Part shown: positions 1-7,135 of the stretch, in pieces
Layout of the letters: every line of letters starts with the position of its first letter
Position numbering within the stretch: the first letter of the stretch is position 1
From: Brevibacterium pigmentatum
Lineage (GTDB): Bacteria; Actinomycetota; Actinomycetes; Actinomycetales; Brevibacteriaceae
Direction: 5' to 3'
Assembly (NCBI RefSeq): GCF_011617465.1
Contig: NZ_CP050153.1
Location: 1,116,001-1,180,000, forward strand
Length of the DNA: 64,000 nt
Notes under the pieces: model-generated
What the model was told of the DNA's origin: nothing
Database searches by the model: none
The model's input: the letters and a program-made list of their open reading frames with translations, nothing else
Made by a program: the position numbers and the translations under genes

Positions 1-420
1 CTTGAGCTCAAAGGGGAGTGGTCATCGGGTGCGGTGGCGAGGATCTCCGAACTGGTGGTCGAAACCGGGATTGCCGACCGGATGATCGTCCAGTCGTTCA
101 ACATCGGGACGCTGGAGACCTGTCGGGACTTGCTGCCGATGGTCGCTCGCTTCCTTCTGCGCATGGTTCCCAAGCCCGAGGACATCGAGGTCGCTCGCGA
201 ACTCGGGGCGGTGGCGATCAATCCTTCGTACAAGGGATTCTCGATGCGCAAATCGGTCGTCACAGAGATCATGGACAACGACCTCGGCGTTTTCGTCTGG
301 ACTGCCGATGAGATGAACGAATGGCGGGAACTCCTCGGTGCCGAGGTCGATGGGATCATCACGAACCATCCGGGTCGACTGCAGGGATTCCTGGCCGGGC
401 GATTCGACCCGGTGAAATAG
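1..420 (+). CDS. Glycerophosphodiester phosphodiesterase family protein, C-terminal part
   Basis: The frame is open at the left window edge, so only the last 139 codons are present and the start lies outside. The visible end contains VWTAD and VDGIITNHPG, which match the last strands of the GDPD TIM barrel, and LELKGEW near the edge matches the family's ExK motif strand. The family hydrolyses glycerophosphodiesters to glycerol-3-phosphate and an alcohol. The catalytic N-terminal HR and E-D residues are not in the window, so activity cannot be judged. The gene ends 134 bp before tRNA-Thr and reads toward it; no strong terminator is visible between them. Confidence 0.8.
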   Translation, partial: LELKGEWSSGAVARISELVVETGIADRMIVQSFNIGTLETCRDLLPMVARFLLRMVPKPEDIEVARELGAVAINPSYKGFSMRKSVVTEIMDNDLGVFVWTADEMNEWRELLGAEVDGIITNHPGRLQGFLAGRFDPVK

Positions 421-514
421 ATGCTTTCGCTAATGGCACCGATGCGGGGTAGGGATCGGTGGGCGTTTTCGTCTCCGATTCCAGGGCGTGTGAGTGACGT
501 CACTGAAGTCCGAT

Positions 515-544
515 TTGCCCAGAGCGAGCGAACCCGTGTAAATT
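515..544 (+). promoter_or_regulatory. Promoter of the tRNA-Thr/tRNA-Met pair
   Basis: TTGCCC (515-520) and TAAATT (539-544) are separated by 18 bp, and the tRNA begins 11 bp after the -10 box. This fits a housekeeping sigma-70 type promoter for stable RNA. Confidence 0.55.
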
Positions 545-554
545 CTTACCTGTT

Positions 555-627
555 GCCCCGATAGCTCAGTCGGCAGAGCATCTCCATGGTAAGGAGAAGG
601 TCAAGGGTTCGATTCCCTTTCGGGGCT
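555..627 (+). tRNA. tRNA-Thr (anticodon GGT)
   Basis: A 73-nt cloverleaf. The acceptor stem GCCCCGA pairs with TCGGGGC, the D stem is GCTC/GAGC, and the anticodon stem TCTCC/GGAGA encloses the loop ATGGTAA, giving anticodon GGT. The T arm carries TTCGATT and the discriminator base is T. No CCA is encoded. A second tRNA follows 27 bp later and is probably co-transcribed. Confidence 0.95.
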
Positions 628-654
628 CTCGTGCCGCCTAGAATGCGGTGCTGG

Positions 655-728
655 GGCGGGGTAGCTCAGCTGGTTAGAGCGCACGACTCATAATCGTGAG
701 GTCGGGGGATCGAGTCCCCCTCCCGCTA
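655..728 (+). tRNA. tRNA-Met (anticodon CAT), attachment site of an integrative element
   Basis: The acceptor stem GGCGGGG pairs with TCCCGCT (G-T at both ends), D stem GCTC/GAGC, anticodon stem CACGA/TCGTG with loop CTCATAA (anticodon CAT), T stem GGGGG/CCCCC. The sequence looks like the actinobacterial elongator Met tRNA rather than the initiator, because the anticodon stem lacks the three G-C pairs. The last 37 nt of the gene lie inside a 42-bp sequence repeated at 4617-4658, so the 3' half was probably contributed by the inserted element and restores the gene. Confidence 0.93.
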
Positions 729-733
729 CCGAT
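692..733 (+). repeat. Attachment site repeat, left (attL)
   Basis: These 42 bases are identical to 4617-4658. They start in the anticodon loop of tRNA-Met and end 5 bp after the tRNA; bases on either side differ. An exact copy of a tRNA 3' half at both ends of an integrase-bearing segment is the usual mark of tyrosine-recombinase integration. Confidence 0.9.
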
Positions 734-734
734 A

Positions 735-775
735 AGCCCCTCACCAGGGATTGAGTCCCGGTGAGGGGCTATTTT
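735..775 (+). terminator. Terminator after tRNA-Met
   Basis: AGCCCCTCACC and GGTGAGGGGCT form an 11-bp stem followed by ATTTTT. It lies inside the element's left repeat boundary, so it belongs to the inserted DNA. A different terminator follows the right repeat at 4660. Confidence 0.85.
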
Positions 776-796
776 TCTGCCCGATTCCCGACATCT

Positions 797-816
797 ATGC
801 GGTTACGATGCGCTTT
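797..816 (+). repeat. Element-end 20-mer, left copy
   Basis: The sequence ATGCGGTTACGATGCGCTTT agrees at 19 of 20 positions with 4470-4489, in the same orientation. The two copies lie 63 bp inside the left att repeat and 127 bp inside the right one. The left copy overlaps the integrase stop codon. It could be an arm-type integrase or excisionase site; that role is inference. Confidence 0.45.
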
Positions 817-1476
817 GAAACCATTCGTCGAGCACCCCAACCACGCCCTGCGGCCCAATATTGAGCTTCTGCACATAGTGCTTCGCAGTCACTCCCACCT
901 CCGAATGCCCGAGCTGCTGAGACGCATTGTCGAGGCCGTCCGAACTGTATATCGTCGTCGCGACGGTCTTGCGGATCGTCTTCGGCGTCACCCAATCTAG
1001 TTCCGCGATTTTCCGCACTTGCCGGAAGTGAACACGGTACGCCGACGGGTTCCGCCACGTCCCCACCTCGTACGCGAACACTGCCTCCGATTCGGGAAGG
1101 AACTCGCGCTCCGCGGCCTTCCTCCGCAACGCCTCCGCCGCAATCGACGGGAGGTAGAGGGTCCGTTTCGAGGTCTCCGACTTCGGCGCCGGTTTCCAAA
1201 CCACGCCTTGGCCATTCGCCTGTGTTACGGTGCCCATGACTGACACTGTCGGCACTTCCGCGTCGAGGTCGATGTCCTGCCATCGAATGCCGAGCAGTTC
1301 GCCGGTGCGAACGCCGGTGCCGAGCATGACGTCGATACTGTCGAGGATGTCGCGCCGGTACGGCCTGAATGACTTATGTGGGGTCGCCTCCCACTGTCGG
1401 GCCGCATTGCGCAGCGCTACCACCTCAGCTTGAGTCATGGCTCGCACCTGCCCCGCCTTCGGCTTAATTGGGGAGA
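803..1476 (-). pseudogene. Tyrosine recombinase (integrase), N-terminus lost at an IS edge
   Basis: Site-specific integrase that would have inserted and excised the element at tRNA-Met. The catalytic domain is intact: counted from a GTG at 1447, the first Arg lies in GVRTGELLGIRW (R47), the second in KTIRKT (R159), His in QLGHS (H181) and the tyrosine nucleophile at Y191. The usual HxxR histidine is Lys here (K156). The frame continues upstream of 1447 with integrase-like codons as far as 1476, where the IS begins, then meets a stop inside the IS. The core-binding and arm-binding domains are missing, and I could not find them on the far side of the IS. Non-functional as it stands, unless a truncated form is made from the GTG. 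Confidence 0.8.
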
Positions 1477-1503
1477 TGTCAAGCCCCGGGTTTCGTAGAG
1501 GCT
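1477..1503. repeat. IS terminal inverted repeat, right
   Basis: Begins TGTCAAGCCCCGGG and marks the orfB-side end of the IS. It is the exact point where the integrase frame is cut. Confidence 0.7.
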
Positions 1504-1518
1504 CCTATTCTTGGTTTC

Positions 1519-2465
1519 CTAAGCAGCCGCGGGTTCTGTCCCGGACTGGTTGATCCATTCGGAATGGACCTCGACGGGCGGTCGGTAGTTAATCGCTGAA
1601 TGCAACCTGGACTGGTTGTACCAAGCCACCCACTTCGACGTCTCCGCCATCACCTCGATCAACCCCGACCACCCCTTCCGGTCGATGAGTTCGGCCTTGT
1701 AGACCGAGTTCAGCGCCTCGGCCATGGCGTTGTCGTACGAATCCCACGCGACCCCACCGACGCCACGACCTCGGATTCCGCCAGGGTCTCGCCATAGCGA
1801 ATCGATCGGAATTGCACTCCGCGATCCGAGTGGTGCACCAGCCCGGAAACGTCTTCACCGGCCCGATATTTCGCAGCGAGAGCCATCGTCAGAGCGTCCC
1901 TGGCCAGGGACTCCCGCATGTGGTTCGTCACCTGCCAGCCGACGATTTCCCTGTGGAAGACACCGAGGATGAACGTCGTGTATACCCACCCAGCTTGCGT
2001 GGGCACATAGGAGGGGGTACCTCCCGCTTGCGGGGGAATGTCCGCGACCCATAGACAATTGGGTGCCGGTGCTGCGAACTCACGCTCGACAAGATCATCC
2101 GGACACTCCTCAGCCCTAGCCGAAGCCGTCTTCGGGCGCTTCCTCCTGCGTCGAATACCGTCGATGCCTAACTGGCGCATCAACCGCTCCACCGTGCAGC
2201 GGGCCACCGGGCCGAACTGATCGGCGTACTCGCGGTTGATCGCCTTCCACATCTTCCGCACCCCGTAACACGAGTAGTTCGCCTCATAGACATCCTGGAT
2301 GACGACCATCAGCGCCTGGTCTCGGCGGGCCCTGGCCGATGGTTCGCGTTTCTTGAACGCGTAATACGAGCTCACAGCAATCCGTGCCGCAGTCCCGGAC
2401 AGGGCGCGTACGATTGGCTCGACTCCGAACTCGTGACGATTGTCGTCGATGAAGACGACAATCAC
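1519..2465 (-). pseudogene. IS3-family transposase orfB, frameshifted
   Basis: Integrase-core (DDE) transposase subunit. The first frame (2465 to 1710) carries the HTH_21-like start region, WVADI with the first catalytic Asp and HHSDRGVQF with the second. Near 1737-1745 one base is missing: the expected GDSYDNAMAE reads on only in the next frame, which continues to 1519 and holds the catalytic Glu and the conserved C-terminus (YNQSRLHSAINYRPP). The third catalytic residue is thus cut off. Between WVADI and YVPTQAG there are about nine extra codons (PPQAGGTPS) encoded by a small palindromic insert at about 2014-2040. orfB starts with GTG overlapping the orfA stop (GTGA). Confidence 0.85.
2014..2040. 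repeat. Small GC-rich palindrome inserted in frame in orfB
   Basis: CCCGC-TT-GCGGG (2023-2034) forms a short hairpin. It sits next to a similar hairpin sharing the core GCTTGCG at about 1990-2003. The insert adds about nine codons at a place where IS3 transposases normally read ADITYVPT, just after the first catalytic Asp. Confidence 0.45.
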
Positions 2466-2767
2466 TTCGATGGGCGGTCGAGCTCCGCCGCGAAGAAAGC
2501 CGACGCTCTCTTCAAGATCTCGTTGGCCCGCTTCGCTTCAGCCAACTCCGCCCGCAGCCGACGGTTCTCCGCTTCCAAATCGACTGGCTCAGTCGGTGTG
2601 GCCTTGCCGGAGTCTTTGTGCTTACGGACCCAGACTCGCAGGGTCTCTTTGCTCAGACCGAGCTCGCCGGCGACACGGGTGATTGCCCCGTCCGCCGTCT
2701 CCGGATCGGCCTGAGCATGAATGATGAGTTCGACGGCGCGAGCCTTGAGTTCGTCGGTATATTTCAC
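2462..2767 (-). CDS. IS3-family transposase orfA
   Basis: Small DNA-binding subunit of the IS3-type transposase. From a GTG at 2767 it reads VKYTDELKARAVELI, a helix-turn-helix (GELGLSKETLRVWVRKH) and a leucine-zipper-like coiled coil (LEAENRRLRAELAEAKRANE), the family's domain order. The frame extends upstream to a TTG at 2794, so the start is uncertain. In a working copy orfA and orfB form a fusion by frameshifting; here the orfA stop overlaps the orfB GTG, and orfB itself is broken. orfA looks intact. Confidence 0.85.
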   Translation of the reverse strand: MKYTDELKARAVELIIHAQADPETADGAITRVAGELGLSKETLRVWVRKHKDSGKATPTEPVDLEAENRRLRAELAEAKRANEILKRASAFFAAELDRPSK

Positions 2768-2800
2768 TGGCAAGAGAGAATCTCCCTCTTCCAATCTCCC

Positions 2801-2827
2801 TGCCTCTATTATCCCCGGGGCGACTCA
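2801..2827. repeat. IS terminal inverted repeat, left
   Basis: Read on the minus strand it begins TGAGTCGCCCCGGGG. It marks the orfA-side end of the IS. Confidence 0.7.
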
Positions 2828-2908
2828 TCGCGGTCACACCACACTGCGGCACAGGTGCTCATGCTGGGCTCATCGTTGAGGGCATGGCAATAGGGTAGCG
2901 GATGCAAT

Positions 2909-2942
2909 GTAGGCCCCCACCGTGGTTACGGCGGGGGCCTAC
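2909..2942 (-). terminator. Hairpin terminator after the FBP gene
   Basis: GTAGGCCCCC and GGGGGCCTAC pair perfectly (10 bp, extendable inward). It lies 48 bp beyond the stop of the minus-strand FBP gene. The following U-tract is weak on both strands. Confidence 0.6.
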
Positions 2943-2989
2943 GTTGTTTCATGGTGGGATCGCCGTGGCTTGACGGGCCCGAGTGGGGA

Positions 2990-3478
2990 CTACTTTTCGC
3001 CTAGCACTCTCTTGACGAAGCTGGTGGCACGCTCGTTCAGTTTGTCGACGCGCATTGACACATGGGCTTCGAAGTCATTGTGACCTTCGACTGCGCGAGG
3101 AGGATTCCTGACGATCTCGGAGCACTCGAAATTGCCGTGAATGAGAGTCCCGAGCGAATTGCCGTTTCGTCCCGAAGGCCCGGCCTTCTTCGCTGTGAAC
3201 ATCCGGACGCCGGTGGTCTCGTGCAAGTCCTCGCACCAACTGCACATCGCTTGGGACTTCGCCATGGGCACTGTCCTGAGCATCAGTCCGCGTGGGACGT
3301 CGTCTACGGGGACGACAATGTAGGCCCGTTGAGGAATTTTCGCATCAGCCCAGCCAAAGTAGTCGAGCTCCGCCCACCCGATCTCAGTGAGATTGGGCGG
3401 CAGTGTGATCTTTTCCACTTCGCGGCGAGAGGTGTTGATAAAGGACTTCTTAATCTGTGTGGCATTGAGTTGCTGCAT
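2990..3478 (-). CDS. FBP domain protein (FusB-type EF-G-binding treble-clef zinc protein)
   Basis: 162 residues, the usual length of stand-alone actinobacterial FBP-domain proteins. WAELDYFGWAD (residues 35-45), the zinc ligands C79-x2-C82 (MCSWC) with H86 and C119, and GRNGNSLGTLI (103-113) match the FusB/FBP C-terminal fold. Characterised FusB proteins bind EF-G and help it leave the ribosome, giving fusidic acid tolerance; the single-domain actinobacterial versions are less studied. The start ATG at 3478 fits the family N-terminus. It is the only recognisable cargo of the tRNA-Met element. Its partner EF-G (fusA) is encoded in this window at 52204. Confidence 0.8.
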   Translation of the reverse strand: MQQLNATQIKKSFINTSRREVEKITLPPNLTEIGWAELDYFGWADAKIPQRAYIVVPVDDVPRGLMLRTVPMAKSQAMCSWCEDLHETTGVRMFTAKKAGPSGRNGNSLGTLIHGNFECSEIVRNPPRAVEGHNDFEAHVSMRVDKLNERATSFVKRVLGEK

Positions 3479-3881
3479 GAGGGGCTTTCTCTGATTTCAG
3501 CAGTTGCCTGAAGGTGAATAGCCGTGAAGCCGGTGCAGTTTAGCCTTCGCGTAAGCTTGCGGGCAGCTCTTTGAGGGTGCTGGCGGGCTTTGTTCGCACC
3601 GAGCATGACCGGTGAACGCGAGTGGCTAACTGAGAATGGTTAGCTTTGCAATCAGCTACGGCAACAGGGAATGGGTAGAAGCTAGGTCGACTGTGTTTAG
3701 GCACAAGCCACCTATCACCCGACCGGCTGTGAAAGCGGGGTTCGGGTGATTCTAGGGCAGCAGGACTAGAAGCAGGCCACGAAGGCCACCATTCCCTTCT
3801 TCCTGAGATTCCAGGTGGTTCGGCGATAGTTTCCGAGTTTGACTATATCCAAGTCCGCGTCACTGGTTCAACACGGTTCTG
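3479..3881. other. Gap without a recognisable gene
   Basis: About 400 bp upstream of the FBP gene. All frames are broken or lack coding character. It should hold the FBP promoter (reading left), but no convincing -35/-10 pair stands out. Confidence 0.5.
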
Positions 3882-3971
3882 TTGCGTACTGCTGGCGTCG
3901 ATGCTTTCGGTGGGAAATCGGTGCTAGCTCAGTTCGCGTGCGCTCGTGTCCGGTTCGGCCTTTGGCTGTGG

Positions 3972-4274
3972 GTGGAGTACGGCGGATGCAGAATAGAACA
4001 CAAGATCGAATATGAGGACTATGTCACAGCCACCTGGCGGTACTGGCAGAAGATCCGCAACGAAGCTGGCGCCCGCGGCTCCTTCCGGGGACGGCCACCG
4101 CTACAGGTGCGCGCCCGTGTCTTGTTCGAGCGGGACGGTGAAGTGTGGCTCGAAGGCACCGCCACGCGGCTCGGCTTCGATGGCGCGATCTTCGTCGAGC
4201 TCCACGACCGGCGGGTCCAGACGATAGGGGTATGGTTGCGATCGGATGATGTGTGGTGGGAGGGGAAGTCATGA
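3972..4274 (+). CDS. Orphan protein of unknown function in the element
   Basis: I do not recognise this protein. From the GTG at 3972 it has 100 residues, rich in charged and aromatic residues, with a well-formed end (VRARVLFERDGEVWL ... IGVWLRSDDVWWEGKS). That stretch looks like a small beta-rich domain and has good coding character. The frame is open back to 3882 but the extra residues look non-coding. No clear ribosome binding site precedes either start. No signal peptide or membrane segment. As the only other gene of the element it may be an accessory or phage-type protein. Confidence 0.5.
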   Translation: MEYGGCRIEHKIEYEDYVTATWRYWQKIRNEAGARGSFRGRPPLQVRARVLFERDGEVWLEGTATRLGFDGAIFVELHDRRVQTIGVWLRSDDVWWEGKS

Positions 4275-4469
4275 TCTAGCTTGAAGCTGAGTACGCCCGT
4301 TGTGATTTTCGTTCGCATGTATAAAACTACAAGCAGCGCGCAATGCGGCTGGCGGCGAGTTCGGAACGTCAATTGGAACTACTATTTACAGTCCTGAGAT
4401 GTTCGGCGCGGTTGCCGAAGAGGACTCGGAGTAATCGAATGATCGTTGGCTCCTGCTTCTCGGCGAGTC

Positions 4470-4489
4470 ATGCGCTTACGATGCGCTTT
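4470..4489 (+). repeat. Element-end 20-mer, right copy
   Basis: ATGCGCTTACGATGCGCTTT, 19 of 20 bases identical to 797-816 and in the same orientation. Possible recombinase arm site. Confidence 0.45.
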
Positions 4490-4564
4490 ACGGCGAAGTC
4501 GGGTATCCCAGCAGCCACACGGAACTCGCCTCAAGACGGGTTATCACACCAGGTCACACGGTCA

Positions 4565-4590
4565 TTTCATACGCTTTCATCGTCTTTCAT
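4565..4590 (+). repeat. Three TTTCAT motifs at exact 10-bp spacing
   Basis: TTTCAT occurs at 4565-4570, 4575-4580 and 4585-4590, one helical turn apart, ending 26 bp before the right attachment repeat. Phased motifs of this kind suggest a cooperative DNA-binding protein such as an excisionase or integrase arm domain; the identity is inference. Confidence 0.5.
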
Positions 4591-4616
4591 ATCCTCCCGG
4601 GTTTCGATTAGATTAG

Positions 4617-4658
4617 AATCGTGAGGTCGGGGGATCGAGTCCCCCTCCCGCTACCGAT
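4617..4658 (+). repeat. Attachment site repeat, right (attR)
   Basis: Exact 42-bp copy of 692-733, the tRNA-Met 3' half. The 5' half of a tRNA is absent, so this is not a second tRNA gene. Confidence 0.9.
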
Positions 4659-4659
4659 C

Positions 4660-4697
4660 AACTCCCTCATCAGGATGACGAATCCGATGGGGGAGTT
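4660..4697 (+). terminator. Probable original tRNA-Met terminator
   Basis: AACTCCCTCATC and GATGGGGGAGTT pair with one mismatch and are followed by TCTGTATT. It lies just outside the right repeat and was probably the tRNA-Met terminator before insertion. Confidence 0.65.
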
Positions 4698-4774
4698 TCT
4701 GTATTCGCGAACTCCTCGAGACGGTATTGCGCGACTCATTCCGGCCGTGCCAGTCTTGCCGAGTGAAGCACACA

Positions 4775-5965
4775 ATGACTCTCGATTTCACCAGCGAAGC
4801 CCACGCACTTGCCGATGATCTGCGCGAACTGCGCCGCGACCTGCACCGGGACCCCGAAATAGGACTCGATCTGCCGAAGACCCAACGTCGGATCCTCGAC
4901 GCCCTGGAAGGTCTGCCGCTTGAGATCACGCTCGGTCAGGAGCTCAGCTCGATCATCGCCGTCCTGCGCGGAGCGCACCCCGGCCCGACGGTGCTCCTGC
5001 GCGGGGACATGGACGCTCTGCCCGTCAACGAGGCGACCGGACTCGACTTCGCGTCGACGAATGGGAACATGCATGCCTGCGGGCATGATCTCCACGTTTC
5101 CGGACTCGTCGGAGCCGCGAAGCTGCTGTCCGCTCATCAGTCCGAGCTGAAGGGCACGGTGGCCTTCATGTTCCGGCCCGGCGAGGAGGGGATGGGCGGT
5201 GCGAAGATCATGCTCGAAGAAGGAATGTTCGACACCATCGGCCAGAAGCCCGATGCGGCTTACGCGATCCATGTGGCACCGGGGGTGCCGGGAACCTTCG
5301 TCACCAGACCGGGCACGATCATGGCCGGAGCGAATACTCTGCACGTGACGATGCACGGCAGCGGAGGTCACAGCTCGCGACCGGAAGATGCGGTCGACCC
5401 GGTGCGTCCGATTCTCGAACTCGGACAGGCGCTGCAATCGATGGTCACCGGATCATTCAGCGTCTTCGACCCCATCGTCGCCCAGGTGACGCAGTTGGAA
5501 GCGGGGGAGGCCGTCAATGTCATCCCCGCCTCGGCGAAGCTCGGAGCTTCTGTGCGCACGCTCTCCCACGAGTCGACGCGTAGGTTCCCCGAGCGCGCCA
5601 CACAGTTGGCGGAGTCGATTGCGGCCGCACACGGATGCACGGCCGAGGTGGTGTGGACCGAGCAGTATCCCGTCACGGTCAACGACTGCGGCGAAGCCGA
5701 CTTCGCCCTGAGAGTTCTGGCCGATCGTTTCGGGGCCGAGCTGGCCGTGCAGGTGCCGGACCCGCTCATGGGTTCCGAGGACTTCTCCTTCGTGCTCGAG
5801 CAGGTGCCCGGTGCTTTCATGTTCTTCTTCGTGACGCCCGAAGGCATCGATCCGGCCTCGGCGGCGACGAATCACTCGCCGGAAGTTCAGTTCGACGATG
5901 CGCACCTGCCCGACCAGGCTGCGGCGCTTGCAACCCTGGCCTGGGAGCGGTCACTGCGCGGATGA
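4775..5965 (+). CDS. M20 family amidohydrolase/peptidase
   Basis: A 396-residue di-metal hydrolase of the M20/ACY1 family that removes acyl or aminoacyl groups from amino acid conjugates; the substrate cannot be read from the sequence. RRDLHRDPEIG (20-30), GDMDALP (77-83), HACGHDLH (100-107, with metal ligands C102 and H104) and RPGEEGMGG (134-142, catalytic Glu pair 137-138) are present, followed by the dimerisation domain and NHSPEVQFDD near the C-terminus. This Cys-Gly-His arrangement is typical of hippurate/IAA-amino acid hydrolases and N-acyl-aminoacyl amidohydrolases. I chose ATG 4775 because family similarity begins soon after; the frame is open to 4727 without support. It stands alone after the element. 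Confidence 0.85.
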   Translation: MTLDFTSEAHALADDLRELRRDLHRDPEIGLDLPKTQRRILDALEGLPLEITLGQELSSIIAVLRGAHPGPTVLLRGDMDALPVNEATGLDFASTNGNMHACGHDLHVSGLVGAAKLLSAHQSELKGTVAFMFRPGEEGMGGAKIMLEEGMFDTIGQKPDAAYAIHVAPGVPGTFVTRPGTIMAGANTLHVTMHGSGGHSSRPEDAVDPVRPILELGQALQSMVTGSFSVFDPIVAQVTQLEAGEAVNVIPASAKLGASVRTLSHESTRRFPERATQLAESIAAAHGCTAEVVWTEQYPVTVNDCGEADFALRVLADRFGAELAVQVPDPLMGSEDFSFVLEQVPGAFMFFFVTPEGIDPASAATNHSPEVQFDDAHLPDQAAALATLAWERSLRG

Positions 5966-6082
5966 GCACCGCAAGGCCGACGACAGCTGGTGAAATCCCA
6001 CTTCGACGGACAGGGGTATGGTCTTCGCGCGATTCGGCGCCTACTCTCGAAGTGACTGTTCGACCGAATTGGGAGATCAACG

Positions 6083-7042
6083 ATGATCAGCACAGAACTG
6101 TCCGACTGGCTCCTCGACTCGGACCCGGCCCTGCGCTGGCAGGTCGAACGCGACCTGCTCGGAGCAGAGGAGACGACCTGGCAGGAGACCCGCGCACGCG
6201 TGGAACACGAAGGCTTCGGCGCAGAGCTGCTGGCCCAGCAAGACCCGGACGGACAATGGGCAGGCGGGGCCTTCTTCCCCTCCGACTTCGCATTCGATGA
6301 CGACGGATCACAGCCGTGGACTGCGACGACGTGGGCTCTGAAGGACCTGCGCGAGTGGGGACTGACCGCCTCGGCGTTGGAGGGAACGGCAGAGAAACTC
6401 GAATCCGCACGCTGGGAATACGAGAATCTGCCGTACTGGGGCGGGGAAGTCGATGTCTGCATCAATTCCTGGCCGCTGTCGAACGGCCTGTGGCTCGGTG
6501 CCGATGTCGACGGCATCGTCGACTGGTTCCTGAGCCACCAGCAGCCCGACGGCGGATGGAACTGCGAATGGGTCGAAGGTTCGAAGGTCTCGTCGTTCCA
6601 CTCCACCCTCAACGCCCTCGTCGCGCTGCTCGACTATCAGCTGGCTGCGGGCGACGCCGCACGTGTGCAGCAGGCCCGAGCCAGGGGAGAGGAGTACCTG
6701 CTGTCGCGGGACCTGTTCCGCACGCGCAGCACCGGTGAACCTTTCGACGGTCGTGCCCTCGCTCTCTTCCACCCCCGCCGCTGGTTCTACGGAATCCTGC
6801 CCGCACTCGACTACTTCCGCGAAGCGACGAGCGCGGACGGAACCGGCCCGGACCCGCGGATGGAAGAAGCGGTCGGGATGATCCGAGCCAGACGCTCCGA
6901 CCACGGCACCTGGACTCAGGACCATCGCCTCGACGGCGACGTCTGGTTCCACGTCGACGCCCTGGTCGGCGAACCGTCGAGATGGGTGACTCTGCAGGCC
7001 CAGCGGGTCCTCGACTGGTGGGATGGGACACAGCCGGTCTGA
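6083..7042 (+). CDS. Squalene-cyclase/prenyltransferase-like QW-repeat protein
   Basis: A 319-residue all-helical protein with terpenoid-cyclase/prenyltransferase type repeats: QQDPDGQWAGG (52-62) and HQQPDGGWNCEW (152-163), then helices through GTWTQDH. It lacks the DxDD or aspartate-rich motifs of true cyclases, so it is probably not a terpene cyclase. Such stand-alone barrels are common in Actinobacteria and their substrate is unknown. No signal peptide. The preceding region (5966-6082) is short; the gene is followed 93 bp later by the dioxygenase gene and may or may not be co-transcribed with it. Confidence 0.7.
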   Translation: MISTELSDWLLDSDPALRWQVERDLLGAEETTWQETRARVEHEGFGAELLAQQDPDGQWAGGAFFPSDFAFDDDGSQPWTATTWALKDLREWGLTASALEGTAEKLESARWEYENLPYWGGEVDVCINSWPLSNGLWLGADVDGIVDWFLSHQQPDGGWNCEWVEGSKVSSFHSTLNALVALLDYQLAAGDAARVQQARARGEEYLLSRDLFRTRSTGEPFDGRALALFHPRRWFYGILPALDYFREATSADGTGPDPRMEEAVGMIRARRSDHGTWTQDHRLDGDVWFHVDALVGEPSRWVTLQAQRVLDWWDGTQPV

Positions 7043-7135
7043 GCTTCCACAGTTGCCGCCCAGGAACGCCACAGTCCCGCGCCAGAGCCGATATCCACGA
7101 TGGTGTCATCCACATCATCGAAGGAAGGACAGCTC

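Larger units (their letters stand above)
1477..2827 (-). mobile_element. IS3-family insertion sequence, defective
   Basis: About 1.35 kb with two transposase frames on the minus strand (orfA, orfB), the IS3-family layout. The ends are imperfect inverted repeats of about 27 bp (1477-1503 and 2801-2827) that share GCCCCGGG and TAGAGGC, 18 of 27 positions matching, and begin TG on each strand. The 3-4 bp outside the two ends do not match (AGA against TCG), so no target duplication remains, which suggests an adjacent deletion or recombination. orfB is frameshifted, so this copy cannot transpose by itself. Confidence 0.8.
692..4658. mobile_element. Decayed integrative element in tRNA-Met
   Basis: The segment of about 4 kb is bounded by perfect 42-bp direct repeats of the tRNA-Met 3' end. 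An integrase reading toward the tRNA lies just inside the left end. Inside are an IS3-family copy, a FusB-like EF-G-binding protein gene and an orphan gene. No replication, conjugation or phage structural gene is present, and the integrase has lost its N-terminal half, so the element is a remnant that probably cannot move itself. Parts of its right half read as less GC-rich than the flanks. Outside it, tRNA-Met would be followed by the M20 amidohydrolase gene. Confidence 0.85.
4275..4774. other. Gap holding the element's right end
   Basis: No gene is supported. The stretch contains the right 20-mer (4470-4489), a TTTCAT array (4565-4590), the right attachment repeat (4617-4658), a hairpin terminator (4660-4697) and presumably the promoter of the M20 gene. 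Confidence 0.6.

Noticed and set aside
2828..2908. Integrase N-terminal remnant right of the IS
   Set aside because: Minus-strand frames here do not read like integrase N-terminal sequence.
4617..4658. Second tRNA-Met
   Set aside because: Only the 3' half is present; there is no 5' acceptor strand, D arm or anticodon stem.
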